NCBI GenBank assembly: GCA_026931725.1
Contig: JAIXLE010000218.1
Span: 1 to 64,000, forward strand
DNA length: 64,000 nt
Reading direction: 5' to 3'
Origin: Bacteroidales bacterium
GTDB lineage: Bacteria > Planctomycetota > Planctomycetia > Gemmatales > Gemmataceae
Shown here: piece by piece, positions 26,783 through 35,866 of the stretch
Position numbering within the stretch: the stretch's first letter is position 1
Layout: every line of letters starts with the position of its first letter
Translations under genes and position numbers: made by a program
The notes under the pieces: generated by a model
Told to the model about the DNA's origin: nothing
What the model saw: only the letters and a program-made list of their open reading frames with translations
The model's database searches: none

Positions 26783-29095
26783 TTATGCGAAGAACAGCCT
26801 CCACAAATCGAGTCCGATGACGAACAGCATCAGGCTACCGATGAGTGCCAAGCCCGCATAAGTGAGGATCGCCTGCACCGCAATCGGGGCGGGTTTGCCA
26901 CGAACCCATTCGTAAATCAGGAAGACCATGTGCCCGCCGTCGAGTACGGGGATCGGCAAGAAGTTCACGACCGCCAGGTTTACGCTAATCAACCCGATCC
27001 AGAGCAACAGGTGCCAGACATCCTCACCCGCGATGAAGTAACTGGCTCGGGCCAGAGTGATCGGGCCGCTCACCAGCTTGTACGAAATGCGGCCAAAAAC
27101 CATCGAGTACAAACCGAGATACACCATCTTGATGGAACGCAGCGTGCGGTACGCTCCCATTTCCAGGGCTTCTAACACACTGTCCGCTTTTTGGGTCCGG
27201 GTTTCGTAACTCAGGAACAGTCCGCGTTCAACGATGGGCCAGTTCAGGTCCGCGATGGCGGCAAGTTTCACCTCAACGGGTTGCCCATTCCGTTTCAGTT
27301 TCGCCTCGATCGTATGGGGATAACTCCGCTGAATGAGCGTGTCGATGTACCCCCACTGGTGCGGTTGGATTTCCTCGAATTTGCCGGATAAGTCTTCATC
27401 CTTTGGGCCGCGGGCCAGGATGCGCACTTCGGTGAACTGGTCGTTCGGTTGAATACCCGCTTCCGCAGCCGGGGAACCGGGTTCGACTGCATCGACAACA
27501 TGATCGACCTGATAACCGATCCCGAGGCCGGACAGCGGCACCGGGGCACCGGGTACGCTGGGGTCGGTCGTTTCATAGCGGTACTGCGGTTCCCAGGTGA
27601 GTTCTTCCACGGGAACGAGTTTTTCCGTGTGATCGGTGGCCCCTTGCCGTAAGACTTTTACCCGGATTTTACGGTCTTTTTCGGCCCAATCCGCCGCGGA
27701 ACGATTCTTCAACCAACGATCCGACCACCAGTTCAACTCATCCGGTAGGCGTAAGGGATCGAGTGGCTTGATTGTGACTTTCTCTCCGGGATTGGTGGGC
27801 GCTTGCCCGGCCACGAAGCGGGTTACTTCGCCGCTTGGTTCGGCGCATTCGACTTCTACGATGCGATCGCCGAGCAGGATGACCTTTGCGGCGGAAGAAC
27901 TGGTCCGAATGGCCGTGACCGGCCCCATCCGCATCCGCATTCCCATAGACATGCGGAAAGCCGGTGGAACCACGATGGAAACGGGTTCCCCTTCTGCTTG
28001 AGCGGCATGTGAGGCTCGACGCACTTGGATCGTGACGGGTTGACCCGCGAGTTGGGTCATCCGACGATGGAAATCGAAATAGGCACCCGGCAAACCGTCC
28101 AAGTCCGGTTGGAATGGCGTGACCTTGGTGGGGTCTGCGGTGTCGGTCATGGCCAGGAGGGTGTCGCCCGAGCGGAAACCGGGTTCGCCAGTGGTGGTTT
28201 TGGCTTCCGCAGCCGCACTACCGATGGAGTAAGGCGGTGTGTCATCGTTTCGACGCGCGCGTTGGAGTTGAAGTTGGCGCGGTGGCGCGATGCCGAGAAC
28301 CGGGAACAGCGTACCTTCCGGGCGGGTGGGTTGGCCAGGCGGGTTTGCCCAGAATGCACCAATGCTGACCGTTTCCCCCGCATTGGTGCTGGAAACAATG
28401 GGCCGTAAGTCATCGAACCACGGTTTGTTGCGGCCGTCGATCCGGGTAATCTCCGAACCGCTGGCAATCCCAGCGGTCCAGGCGGCGGAACCCGGTTCCA
28501 CCATTGAAGCGACGGCGGGTTTCTCCTGGACACCGTTCATGTAAGTGGCCACGAAACAAGCACAACCGAGGATCAAATTCATGATAACCCCGGCCGAGAT
28601 AATCAACATCCTCTGGCCGACGGACTTATTGCGAAAGCTACGCGGATCGTTGTCTTCCTCGTCATGGTCGATTTCGGGTTCGCCATCCTCTTCACTCTCA
28701 CCCGCCATCGCCACATAGCCGCCGAGTGGGATCATGGCGACCTTGTAGGTCGTTTCCCCGTAGCGGAACTGACAGAAGGGCAGCGCCGGGCCGAAGCCGA
28801 TACTGAACGTCCGCACATGGACATCGCACCATTTCGCGGCGAGGAAGTGGCCGAGTTCATGCAGGAAGATAATCAAACTCAGCCCGAACCCGGCGAGTAA
28901 GACATCAAACGGGTGCAAATAACGGCAAATGACCGCGAATGAGGCGATCATAATCGCGAGCTTGGACCAGTTCTGCTGGAACCAGCTACCCAGTGTCTCC
29001 GGTTGCGGGGCAGGGTGTGGAGCATTGGGGTGCGCCGGTGGGAGTTTGGCCGGGTTCACCGGGCGGTTGTCATCTGGCTGCGCGTGCGGGTCCAA
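26783..29095 (-). CDS. rseP: RseP-like site-2 zinc metalloprotease with PDZ domains
   Basis: A membrane protease of about 770 residues that cuts transmembrane anti-sigma factors or signal peptides. The zinc motif HELGH lies in the first membrane helix (residue ~80), and the matching C-terminal motif is NFLPIPVLDGGHMVF. Between them are two PDZ-like regions (VASMVEPGSAAWTAGIASG and VDAVEPGSPAAEAGIQPND) and long inserts, which make it much longer than E. coli RseP (about 450). The N-terminus is proline-rich. Start TTG 29095 is preferred: AGGAGG lies 7 bases upstream; TTG 29119 and GTG 29059 (overlapping the dxr stop) are alternatives. It overlaps dxr by 40 bases. Confidence 0.92.
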   Translation of the reverse strand: MDPHAQPDDNRPVNPAKLPPAHPNAPHPAPQPETLGSWFQQNWSKLAIMIASFAVICRYLHPFDVLLAGFGLSLIIFLHELGHFLAAKWCDVHVRTFSIGFGPALPFCQFRYGETTYKVAMIPLGGYVAMAGESEEDGEPEIDHDEEDNDPRSFRNKSVGQRMLIISAGVIMNLILGCACFVATYMNGVQEKPAVASMVEPGSAAWTAGIASGSEITRIDGRNKPWFDDLRPIVSSTNAGETVSIGAFWANPPGQPTRPEGTLFPVLGIAPPRQLQLQRARRNDDTPPYSIGSAAAEAKTTTGEPGFRSGDTLLAMTDTADPTKVTPFQPDLDGLPGAYFDFHRRMTQLAGQPVTIQVRRASHAAQAEGEPVSIVVPPAFRMSMGMRMRMGPVTAIRTSSSAAKVILLGDRIVEVECAEPSGEVTRFVAGQAPTNPGEKVTIKPLDPLRLPDELNWWSDRWLKNRSAADWAEKDRKIRVKVLRQGATDHTEKLVPVEELTWEPQYRYETTDPSVPGAPVPLSGLGIGYQVDHVVDAVEPGSPAAEAGIQPNDQFTEVRILARGPKDEDLSGKFEEIQPHQWGYIDTLIQRSYPHTIEAKLKRNGQPVEVKLAAIADLNWPIVERGLFLSYETRTQKADSVLEALEMGAYRTLRSIKMVYLGLYSMVFGRISYKLVSGPITLARASYFIAGEDVWHLLLWIGLISVNLAVVNFLPIPVLDGGHMVFLIYEWVRGKPAPIAVQAILTYAGLALIGSLMLFVIGLDLWRLFFA

Positions 29096-30288
29096 CGGGC
29101 CACCTCCTGTCGCGCCCAACCATCGGCGGCCAGCAGGCCGGCGAGTGTGGGAGCGGGGTCATAATCGTGAGAATCCAAGACGGCCCGGCAGCACCGGGCA
29201 ATATCGAGAAAGCCGATTTCTTCGTTCAGAAATCGGGTGATCGCAGCTTCATTCGCCGCGTTCAGCACGGCTCCGGTCGTTCCTTTGCGGCGGACCACTT
29301 CAAATCCGAGGTGCAAAGCCTGGAAAGTCTCGTGATCGGCAGGTTCAAACCGTAACGCAGCCAAGGATCGCCAGTCCAACCGTGTGGCGGGTCCAGGGAG
29401 CCGCTCTGGGTAAGTCAGGGCATATTGAATGGGCAGGCGCATATCCGGCGGTGAGAGCTGGGCCAGAATTGAGCCGTCTCGAAATTCGACGAACGAATGC
29501 ACGATGGATTCCGGGTGAACGATCACGGCGATTTGCTCAGCCGTCAGATCGAACAGCCAATGAGCCTCGATAACTTCCAGTGCTTTATTCATCAACGTGG
29601 CGGAATCGATGGTGATCTTCGGACCCATACGCCAAGTCGGGTGCTGGAGCGCTTCCGTGGGGGTTGCCGATTCCAGTTCGGGTGCGGAACGGCCCCGGAA
29701 TGGCCCACCGCTCGCGGTCAGTACCACCCGATCCACATCCGCGGCGGTGTGCCCACAGAGTGCCTGGAAAATGGCGGAATGCTCACTATCGACCGGAAGA
29801 ATGGTCGTACCTCGGCGTTTGGCGAGGTCGGTAATCAGCTGACCGCCAACCACGAGCGATTCTTTGTTTGCCAGCGCGACCGTCTTCCCGGCTTCCAGGG
29901 CCGCCCAGGTGCCGTGCAAACCAGCCGCTCCTACCACGGCAGCCAAAACGATGTCGACCGATGGAGAGGCGGCTAGGTCACAAGCACGCTCATCACCCAG
30001 TAGCAATTCCGTGCCAGCGGGGAACCGAGAGCGATCGGCTTCCGTGAAAGCAGCGGGATCGGTGAGAATGGCCACCCGCGGTTGAAAGCGTTGACACTGC
30101 TCGGCCAGCAATTGCCAACGGGAATGGCAACAGAGTCCATCGACAACCAGACGTTCCGGGAACGCGGCGATGACATCCAGGGTATTTTGACCGATGGAGC
30201 CAGTACAACCCAACACCGCAACCCGTTTGGGAGGGCGTGAGATGGAATCGGTCTTTACAGTGGTCAATTCCGACAAGCGGCACCGCAA
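29056..30288 (-). CDS. dxr: 1-deoxy-D-xylulose 5-phosphate reductoisomerase
   Basis: A 410-residue NADPH-dependent enzyme of the MEP isoprenoid pathway. VLGCTGSIGQNTLDVI binds NADPH, ALANKESLVVGG and PVDSEHSAIFQ form the substrate/metal site, and TASGGPFR, KITIDSATLMNKALEVIEAHWLF are hallmark blocks. The first codon in the open frame is TTG, directly after an in-frame TGA, and no ATG lies before the Rossmann motif, so a non-ATG start (TTG 30288 or 30267) must be used. The rseP gene overlaps its end. Confidence 0.96.
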   Translation of the reverse strand: MRCRLSELTTVKTDSISRPPKRVAVLGCTGSIGQNTLDVIAAFPERLVVDGLCCHSRWQLLAEQCQRFQPRVAILTDPAAFTEADRSRFPAGTELLLGDERACDLAASPSVDIVLAAVVGAAGLHGTWAALEAGKTVALANKESLVVGGQLITDLAKRRGTTILPVDSEHSAIFQALCGHTAADVDRVVLTASGGPFRGRSAPELESATPTEALQHPTWRMGPKITIDSATLMNKALEVIEAHWLFDLTAEQIAVIVHPESIVHSFVEFRDGSILAQLSPPDMRLPIQYALTYPERLPGPATRLDWRSLAALRFEPADHETFQALHLGFEVVRRKGTTGAVLNAANEAAITRFLNEEIGFLDIARCCRAVLDSHDYDPAPTLAGLLAADGWARQEVARWTRTRSQMTTAR

Positions 30289-30436
30289 TCACGCACGAAA
30301 CCGGAATCACAACGTGTTCAGATTGTACGCCTGACCCCAGCCCCCCTGCAAGTCAGGCTAAGAATGGTTTCTCGTCCCAATGGGTACGTCAACCAATATC
30401 TTTGTAGCGTAAGAATGACAAGACGAGATAGATCTA

Positions 30437-30456
30437 CCCCCAGAATTGACTGGGGG
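30437..30456. terminator. Short hairpin between pseudokinase gene and dxr
   Basis: CCCCCAG (30437-30443) pairs with CTGGGGG (30450-30456) around six bases. It follows the stop of the pseudokinase gene on the minus strand and could end that transcript before dxr. The rest of this 200-base gap shows nothing else. Confidence 0.45.
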
Positions 30457-30488
30457 ATGTACAGGAAACAGGCAAGGGTACGGGTGGC

Positions 30489-32048
30489 TTATTTGTTCAT
30501 TGTGAGTAACAAATAGGCTCCGATGAACACCAACGCGGTCAGCAGCACGGCCACAACGACCGTACCCAGGGTATTCGACCCGCCGCGTCGCGGATCTTCG
30601 GGTGCGTTGATCCAGGCGGTGGAGGAGCGCATCGCGGGATCGGCTGGAAAAGGAGCTTGTTCGGGATTTGCAGGCGCGAGCGGAACTTCGGTTGGTTCTG
30701 CTGGCAACTTGAAGGAGGCTCGCGTCGGCAATGTCGCGGGGGGTGCCTGACCCGAAGAGTGTGGCATCCCCGCTGGCGGAAATGGGGTTCGGCTTCCGAT
30801 CGGTGGTGGTGTGCCCGTCTGACCAAAGCCAGCGCTAGGCTGCGTTGGGGTCGGGGCTTGAGGGAAGGGGTTGTTCCGTGTTGGAGTGGGGAGGTGGGCT
30901 GGCGAACCAGGATTGGACGCGCCACCCAGTCCTAAGCCAGGGCGTTGACCCAGACGATTGCCCATCGTGCCTACAGGGGCGGGTGTGTAGGTCATTGGGG
31001 CGGACGGTTGCACCAGATCCCCTGCGTAGGTTTCGAGTGCCTCGGCGATTTCATCAGCACTACGGAAGCGGCTTTCTGGTGTTTTCGCCATCAGTTGCGA
31101 GACGATCGCGGCTAGCCCTTCTGGGCAATCGGGTGCAAGCGTGCGAATCGGTTCGGGCTCTTTTGCCTGGTGTGCCATCATCTTTTCGACCGCGCTGCCC
31201 TCGGGGAAGGGGAATTGCCCGGTCAGGCAATAATACAAAATGCAACCGAGGCTATATTGATCTCCCTCCGCAGTCCGATTGGTGGGATCCATGATGGATT
31301 CGGGAGCCGCACAATCCAGTCCACTGGTCAGAGTGTTGGCCGTGGACATGGTATCGACCAGTGATTCTCCTTCGTTTTCCACCAGAAGTGAGCCGATGCC
31401 ATAATCCAGCACCCGCGTGACATTGTCGGTGCCGATCATGATGTTGGAGGGTTTCAACAGTCCGTGAAAGATGGAATTTTGCTGGCAGATGGCTAACCCT
31501 TGCGCAATTTGCATGCCAATGAGTGCAGACTGTTGCGCGGTGAGACGGCCGGTTTGCTGGACCATCTGTTCCAGCGTTGTGCCTTCCGCGAATGGCCAAG
31601 CTAAGTAATGCATTCCGCCCGCCGTTCCGACATCGACAAACGGCACGACTGTGGGATGAGAGAACTGGCTGAACGAACGCACTTGCCGCTTCGCTAGGCG
31701 GACGTTCCACATACTGCGGCGGGGTAGCACTTTGACCGCATAAATATTGGTGTCGTTCTTGGACGTGGCTTTATAGACCTGGCCCATGCTGCCCTGGCCG
31801 ATGGTGTCTTGTAGCACATAGGGGCCGAGTACCAAGCCTTGCGACTTACTGGCGAGAATACGTTCCGCTTGGAAAGATGTGAGAGCATTTTGTTGAACGA
31901 GGAAGCCAGCGAGTGCGGGGGCATCGGCTCGGGGATTGCGTTTGAGAAACTCACTGACCAACTGGTCCAATTGACCGCGTTCGATCAAGCCACTCCGGCG
32001 GAGATCCCAAACAAACCATTCACACGCGCCGAGATCGTTAGTCACCAT
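30489..32048 (-). CDS. Membrane-anchored Ser/Thr kinase homolog, predicted pseudokinase
   Basis: A 519-residue protein. Residues 15-70 are a helical region like those preceding planctomycete kinases. The kinase domain (77-340) keeps the P-loop GQGSMG (84-89), Lys106, D215-Y-G and an APE-like CAAPES. The catalytic loop reads HGLLKPSN (195-202): the catalytic aspartate of HRD is leucine. Phosphotransfer is therefore unlikely, so a scaffold or sensor role is more probable. Residues 350-490 are a proline/glycine/threonine-rich linker and 495-515 a membrane helix, leaving the C-terminus outside. It is divergent from the SEC-C/TPR gene. Confidence 0.85.
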   Translation of the reverse strand: MVTNDLGACEWFVWDLRRSGLIERGQLDQLVSEFLKRNPRADAPALAGFLVQQNALTSFQAERILASKSQGLVLGPYVLQDTIGQGSMGQVYKATSKNDTNIYAVKVLPRRSMWNVRLAKRQVRSFSQFSHPTVVPFVDVGTAGGMHYLAWPFAEGTTLEQMVQQTGRLTAQQSALIGMQIAQGLAICQQNSIFHGLLKPSNIMIGTDNVTRVLDYGIGSLLVENEGESLVDTMSTANTLTSGLDCAAPESIMDPTNRTAEGDQYSLGCILYYCLTGQFPFPEGSAVEKMMAHQAKEPEPIRTLAPDCPEGLAAIVSQLMAKTPESRFRSADEIAEALETYAGDLVQPSAPMTYTPAPVGTMGNRLGQRPGLGLGGASNPGSPAHLPTPTRNNPFPQAPTPTQPSAGFGQTGTPPPIGSRTPFPPAGMPHSSGQAPPATLPTRASFKLPAEPTEVPLAPANPEQAPFPADPAMRSSTAWINAPEDPRRGGSNTLGTVVVAVLLTALVFIGAYLLLTMNK

Positions 32049-32188
32049 CTCACGATTTCCTGGGTCAAAGGTCGAATCGTCGACGCTGTGGGGGTTATTA
32101 CAGCACGACGGGAAAACGATCGCCGGAAGTTCCCTACGGAAAAATTAGTGCAGGCTTTCAGGCTGTCAAACTGAGCCCGCTGTTTTCA

Positions 32189-32279
32189 CCCGCGTTCGGA
32201 TACCGTATTCTGACCGAACACCGCGGGCAGTGGGGATGTTTGCCACGTTGGCAATACACTATGCCGACGGGCATCCCAC
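32189..32279 (+). promoter_or_regulatory. Structured leader candidate (hairpin plus three-way junction)
   Basis: Hairpin 1: CCCGCGTTCGG (32189-32199) with CCGAA (32214-32218) and CGCGGG (32222-32227), three bases bulged. Then GTGGG (32230-32234) can pair with CCCAC (32275-32279), enclosing TTGCCA/TGGCAA (32240-32245, 32249-32254) and ATGCC/GGCAT (32261-32265, 32270-32274). It ends 30 bases before the ATG of the SEC-C/TPR gene. This is pairing seen by eye; no folding energy was computed. Confidence 0.45.
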
Positions 32280-32309
32280 GCGACCGATCAACTATTCTGG
32301 ATAGCACAC

Positions 32310-34478
32310 ATGGCTCCGAACCCCTACGATACCTGCCCCTGCGGAAGTGGCAAGAAATTTAAGTTTTGTTGTGAGAAGTACTTCGACAAAATCGATCGGG
32401 CGATGAATTTGAGTAAAGCCGGACAACATGAAACGGCACTCCGCGTGATGGAAGCTCTGACTCAGGAACTCCCCCAATATGCCCCGATTTGGGGGTATTA
32501 TGCGGAACTCTTGTACTCGGAAGGACAGGTCGAAAAGGCGGATGAGGCGATCGAAAAAGGGTTCGCCATCGACAAAAATTTCGCGATGGGCTATTTCCTC
32601 CGCGGGGTATTTCGGTACTCGGAGGGGGAAATCATTGGTGCGCTGTTGCTGTTCCGCAAAGCGGTGGAAGTTTACGGGGATGGTGCAGTCGATCAGCTCG
32701 TTCACACTTATGATATTATCTCGCAACTTGAGCATCGACTTGGGCACCCCGTTGCGAGTCGGGCGGCTCTGGAACGGATCGTGCATCTTCTCCCTCATGC
32801 GCGAGAAGCTACGGAAAACTTGGAAAACGTGTTCGGTGTTCAGTCTCTGTTGCCGGAAGCCGCTCGGAAACCGTATCGTTTACGCTCGACCGTTCAGCCG
32901 CTATCTGCTGAAACCGTAACAGGCCGATTCTCGGAAGTTCGCAAAATTTACGACGATATGGTGGTGGCAGTTCCCGACGACCCGGCGGCTTGGTTCAATC
33001 TTGGCCTCGTCCGGGCTTGGCTGGGCGAACAATCATCCGCGATTGACGCTCTCCTCCGGTCGATCGAACTCGAATGGGATGATGCCAAGGCCGAAGAAGC
33101 GAGTGCGTTGGTCGAGGTGTTGCGGTGTGGTGTCGGGATGGAAAACGACTCCGATTACATCTCTCACCGGGCGTTTCTGCAGATCCGCGATACCGATGCG
33201 ATGTTGAATGTCCTCAAATTCTGGGACCAGGATCACAGACTCCGCGGTGTCCGAGTCGATGAACAGAACGGACTCATGGTTGCGACGATGGTGGAAACCA
33301 TCCCTACACTGATTGAGACTGGCAATCAGTTTGCGAAATTCGTAGCGAATCTTGTGATTGGGAACGGCTTCGTTCGCATTTGGGGGGCCGATGCCGATAA
33401 GGTGGCCCGTGTGGGACAAGAGATCCGCGATCGGGCTGGGCTCGGGGTATCAGAAGTGTCGATGAGTACTGGTGCTTGTAGTCTGATGGAGATCCTCCAA
33501 CCTGCGTTGATTTTCCCCTCCGCTTCGACGAATCCCCAAGAAGCCAAAGCCAAACTCCAGGATTCCTTCCGAAACTATCTGGAAGAAGTTTGGGCACATC
33601 GTTCGCTGCGAAGTTTGAATGGCGCGACCCCGATTGATGCGATGGGCAGTAAGAATCTGCGAAAGCGGGTTCTGGGTATTATTAAGTTTCTATCAGACTG
33701 CATGATCGCATTGAAACCGAATGGCCCGGCATCAGAAGCCGAATCGGCAGATTCCGCGATGTATGATTTCCACCGTCTACGCCACAAACTGGGTGCGGAA
33801 GTCCAACCACCGGGCGAGGCTCCGACAATCAAGGTCGCCGCAGCGGGGGCGACATCAGATGCATCACCCACTGTGACACCCGCATCGACATCCGCGAAAC
33901 CTACCACCAAGCGGGATTTTGGAGCGATGAATGTCGCGGAACTCGCCGCGGTGGATCCCACAACATTGACTGTTGCGGAACTGGACGAAGCGATGCGGGC
34001 TTCTGTGAAACTCGATGCCCGTGAACTGGCGGTACGCTTTGCGGCGGCCGGTGTGGACAAACCGGCTGACCCGGCCAAACCAGATCGCTATACCTTGTAT
34101 GCGTGCCTCATTACGGGTGCGATATCCAACGGAGATTGGAACGCTGCGTTGGCCGCCGCGGAGGCCGGGCAGAAATACGACACGGAACACAATGAGGCGC
34201 GCCGAACGAATGAGTTCTCCTTGCAAAAGGCAAAACTGTTTGGCAAACGGGGCGACATCACCGCCGCCGTGTCCGAGTTTGAATCGTTGATTGCGCGCAA
34301 CCCGGATGAAGGCAAGTATTACATCGCGGCGACTGAAGCGATGTTGAGTGTGCGAAACGGCAGTCAGGCATTGCGATTCGCGGAGCAAGGCCTGGCGAAA
34401 GCGCGATCGTCCAACAACCGGGATTTGGAAGGGGCGTGCCTGGAACTGTCGGAGGCGGCACGCCGGTCTGCCCCGTAA
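32310..34478 (+). CDS. SEC-C zinc-motif protein with TPR repeats
   Basis: A 722-residue soluble protein of unknown function. Residues 9-21 (CPCGSGKKFKFCC) are a SEC-C zinc-binding motif, as at the end of SecA, here at the N-terminus. Residues 28-130 and 205-265 hold TPR-like helices (MNLSKAGQHETALRVMEAL, WFNLGLVRAWLGEQSSAIDAL). A middle alpha/beta region with MVETIPTLIETGNQFAKFVAN has no family I can name. Residues 500-540 are an alanine/threonine-rich linker, and TPRs return to the C-terminus. It lies behind a structured leader and is followed by a terminator. Confidence 0.8.
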   Translation: MAPNPYDTCPCGSGKKFKFCCEKYFDKIDRAMNLSKAGQHETALRVMEALTQELPQYAPIWGYYAELLYSEGQVEKADEAIEKGFAIDKNFAMGYFLRGVFRYSEGEIIGALLLFRKAVEVYGDGAVDQLVHTYDIISQLEHRLGHPVASRAALERIVHLLPHAREATENLENVFGVQSLLPEAARKPYRLRSTVQPLSAETVTGRFSEVRKIYDDMVVAVPDDPAAWFNLGLVRAWLGEQSSAIDALLRSIELEWDDAKAEEASALVEVLRCGVGMENDSDYISHRAFLQIRDTDAMLNVLKFWDQDHRLRGVRVDEQNGLMVATMVETIPTLIETGNQFAKFVANLVIGNGFVRIWGADADKVARVGQEIRDRAGLGVSEVSMSTGACSLMEILQPALIFPSASTNPQEAKAKLQDSFRNYLEEVWAHRSLRSLNGATPIDAMGSKNLRKRVLGIIKFLSDCMIALKPNGPASEAESADSAMYDFHRLRHKLGAEVQPPGEAPTIKVAAAGATSDASPTVTPASTSAKPTTKRDFGAMNVAELAAVDPTTLTVAELDEAMRASVKLDARELAVRFAAAGVDKPADPAKPDRYTLYACLITGAISNGDWNAALAAAEAGQKYDTEHNEARRTNEFSLQKAKLFGKRGDITAAVSEFESLIARNPDEGKYYIAATEAMLSVRNGSQALRFAEQGLAKARSSNNRDLEGACLELSEAARRSAP

Positions 34479-34498
34479 TGCGGGTGTTCGCGGTTCCT

Positions 34499-34540
34499 TC
34501 CCTTCTCCCGGTTGGTTCTCCCGGTTGGGGAGAGGGGTTT
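34499..34540 (+). terminator. Terminator-like hairpin with 13-bp tandem repeat
   Basis: CCTTCTCCC (34501-34509) can pair with GGGGAGAGGGG (34527-34537), followed by TTTG. The loop contains two exact copies of TTCTCCCGGTTGG (34503-34515, 34516-34528). It follows the stop of the SEC-C/TPR gene by about 20 bases. Confidence 0.45.
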
Positions 34541-34626
34541 GTGATCCCGTTGTGTCGGTGTCATGACACGTCGCGGTTATCGCGCATCCGCGATTGTTCT
34601 GTCTGTTCGACCCAAGAGTATCTGGA

Positions 34627-35760
34627 ATGTGTGCAGAACCGTCTCGAACTGCTCGAAAACCGCGCGAATGGGCTCCGCGTGTCTGGGAAGGTGCCGATTT
34701 CTTTGGCTACCTACGCCTGTTGGCACGGGGACGATTCGCGGTAGGGTTTTGGCAAATTTATATTGCGATCATCTGTTTATTTTCGTCGCTGTGTCATACG
34801 ATTCTTCGCTGGTTTGGGATGCGTCACCTGCAAGAGGAAATCGCGCACACGCCGGTTACGCCGCCGATCTTTGTCCTGGGGCACTGGCGAACCGGGACGA
34901 CATTGCTCCATGAATTGCTGATTCAAGACCCCGCTCATGCCTCACCGACGACGTTGCACTGCTTTATTCCCAATCATTTTTTGATTTCGGAATCCTTCTT
35001 CAAGAAATATCTCTGGTTCCTGATCGCTGAAAAGCGACCCATGGACAATATGGCCCTCGGCTGGGATATGCCCCAGGAAGACGAATTCGCGCTGGCCCTT
35101 CTTGGTGAACCGAGCCCGTATACCGACATCGCATTTCCCAATCGCGTGCCGATTGATCCGGGTTCTCTCGATTTGAGTGGGTTAAGCCCGCAACAACTCC
35201 GACGGTGGAAACGGACATTCTTCCGCTTTCTGCAAGCTGTACAAATGCGGTTCCGGGGTCAACGGTTAGTTCTGAAATCGCCACCGCACACCGCTCGGAT
35301 TCGGGTACTGTTAGAATTATTTCCTGACGCTCAGTTTGTTCATATTCGTCGAAATCCGTATGAATTGTTCGCATCCACGAACAATCTTTGGTTGTCACTC
35401 GCTCGGAAACATGGCTTGCAAACCCCTCAACACGAAGACCAGATTCGGGAAAAAGTGTTTCAGGAATTCCGAGTTTTGTACGATCGCTATTTTTCCGATT
35501 GTGACCAGATTCCGAAACAGAATCTGGTCGAAATCCGCTACGAAGATTTGGCGGCCGATCTGGTTGGCGAAACGGAACGGGTATACGACGCGCTCCAACT
35601 TCCTGATTTTGAAGCCGTTCGGCCGCAATTGGAAGCATTTGCCGCCGCCCGCAAGGGGTATGAGCGGAATAAATGGTCTTTGAGCGCCGCCGATCACGCG
35701 GAAATCCAGTCGCACTGGGGGGATCTGATCGAGAAACTGGGCTACCCCGTCGAGCGGTGA
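34627..35760 (+). CDS. Sulfotransferase family protein
   Basis: A 377-residue PAPS-dependent sulfotransferase homolog. GHWRTGTTLLHELL (about 85-98) is the 5'-phosphosulfate loop and FVHIRRNPYELFASTNNLW the 3'-phosphate site. A hydrophobic stretch at residues 38-58 (FAVGFWQIYIAIICLFSSLC) suggests membrane attachment. Proteins of this branch in planctomycetes are numerous; the acceptor (sugar, lipid or protein) is unknown. Start ATG 34627 is chosen for its AAGAG 9 bases upstream; the frame is open to TTG 34594. A hairpin follows. Confidence 0.88.
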   Translation: MCAEPSRTARKPREWAPRVWEGADFFGYLRLLARGRFAVGFWQIYIAIICLFSSLCHTILRWFGMRHLQEEIAHTPVTPPIFVLGHWRTGTTLLHELLIQDPAHASPTTLHCFIPNHFLISESFFKKYLWFLIAEKRPMDNMALGWDMPQEDEFALALLGEPSPYTDIAFPNRVPIDPGSLDLSGLSPQQLRRWKRTFFRFLQAVQMRFRGQRLVLKSPPHTARIRVLLELFPDAQFVHIRRNPYELFASTNNLWLSLARKHGLQTPQHEDQIREKVFQEFRVLYDRYFSDCDQIPKQNLVEIRYEDLAADLVGETERVYDALQLPDFEAVRPQLEAFAAARKGYERNKWSLSAADHAEIQSHWGDLIEKLGYPVER

Positions 35761-35821
35761 TGGGGCGAATCTGCTGTGGGATTGGGGAATGGCTTTCACC
35801 GAGCGTGATGATCCGTTAGCA

Positions 35822-35846
35822 TGGGGATTACGTCCTTAATCCCCCA
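35822..35846 (+). terminator. Hairpin between sulfotransferase and NHLRC2-like genes
   Basis: GGGGATTA (35823-35830) pairs perfectly with TAATCCCC (35837-35844) around six bases, extended by T/A at the ends. It could end the sulfotransferase transcript or sit in the leader of the next gene, whose ATG is 20 bases away. Confidence 0.5.
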
Positions 35847-35866
35847 CCGACGGAGTACCCCCATCC

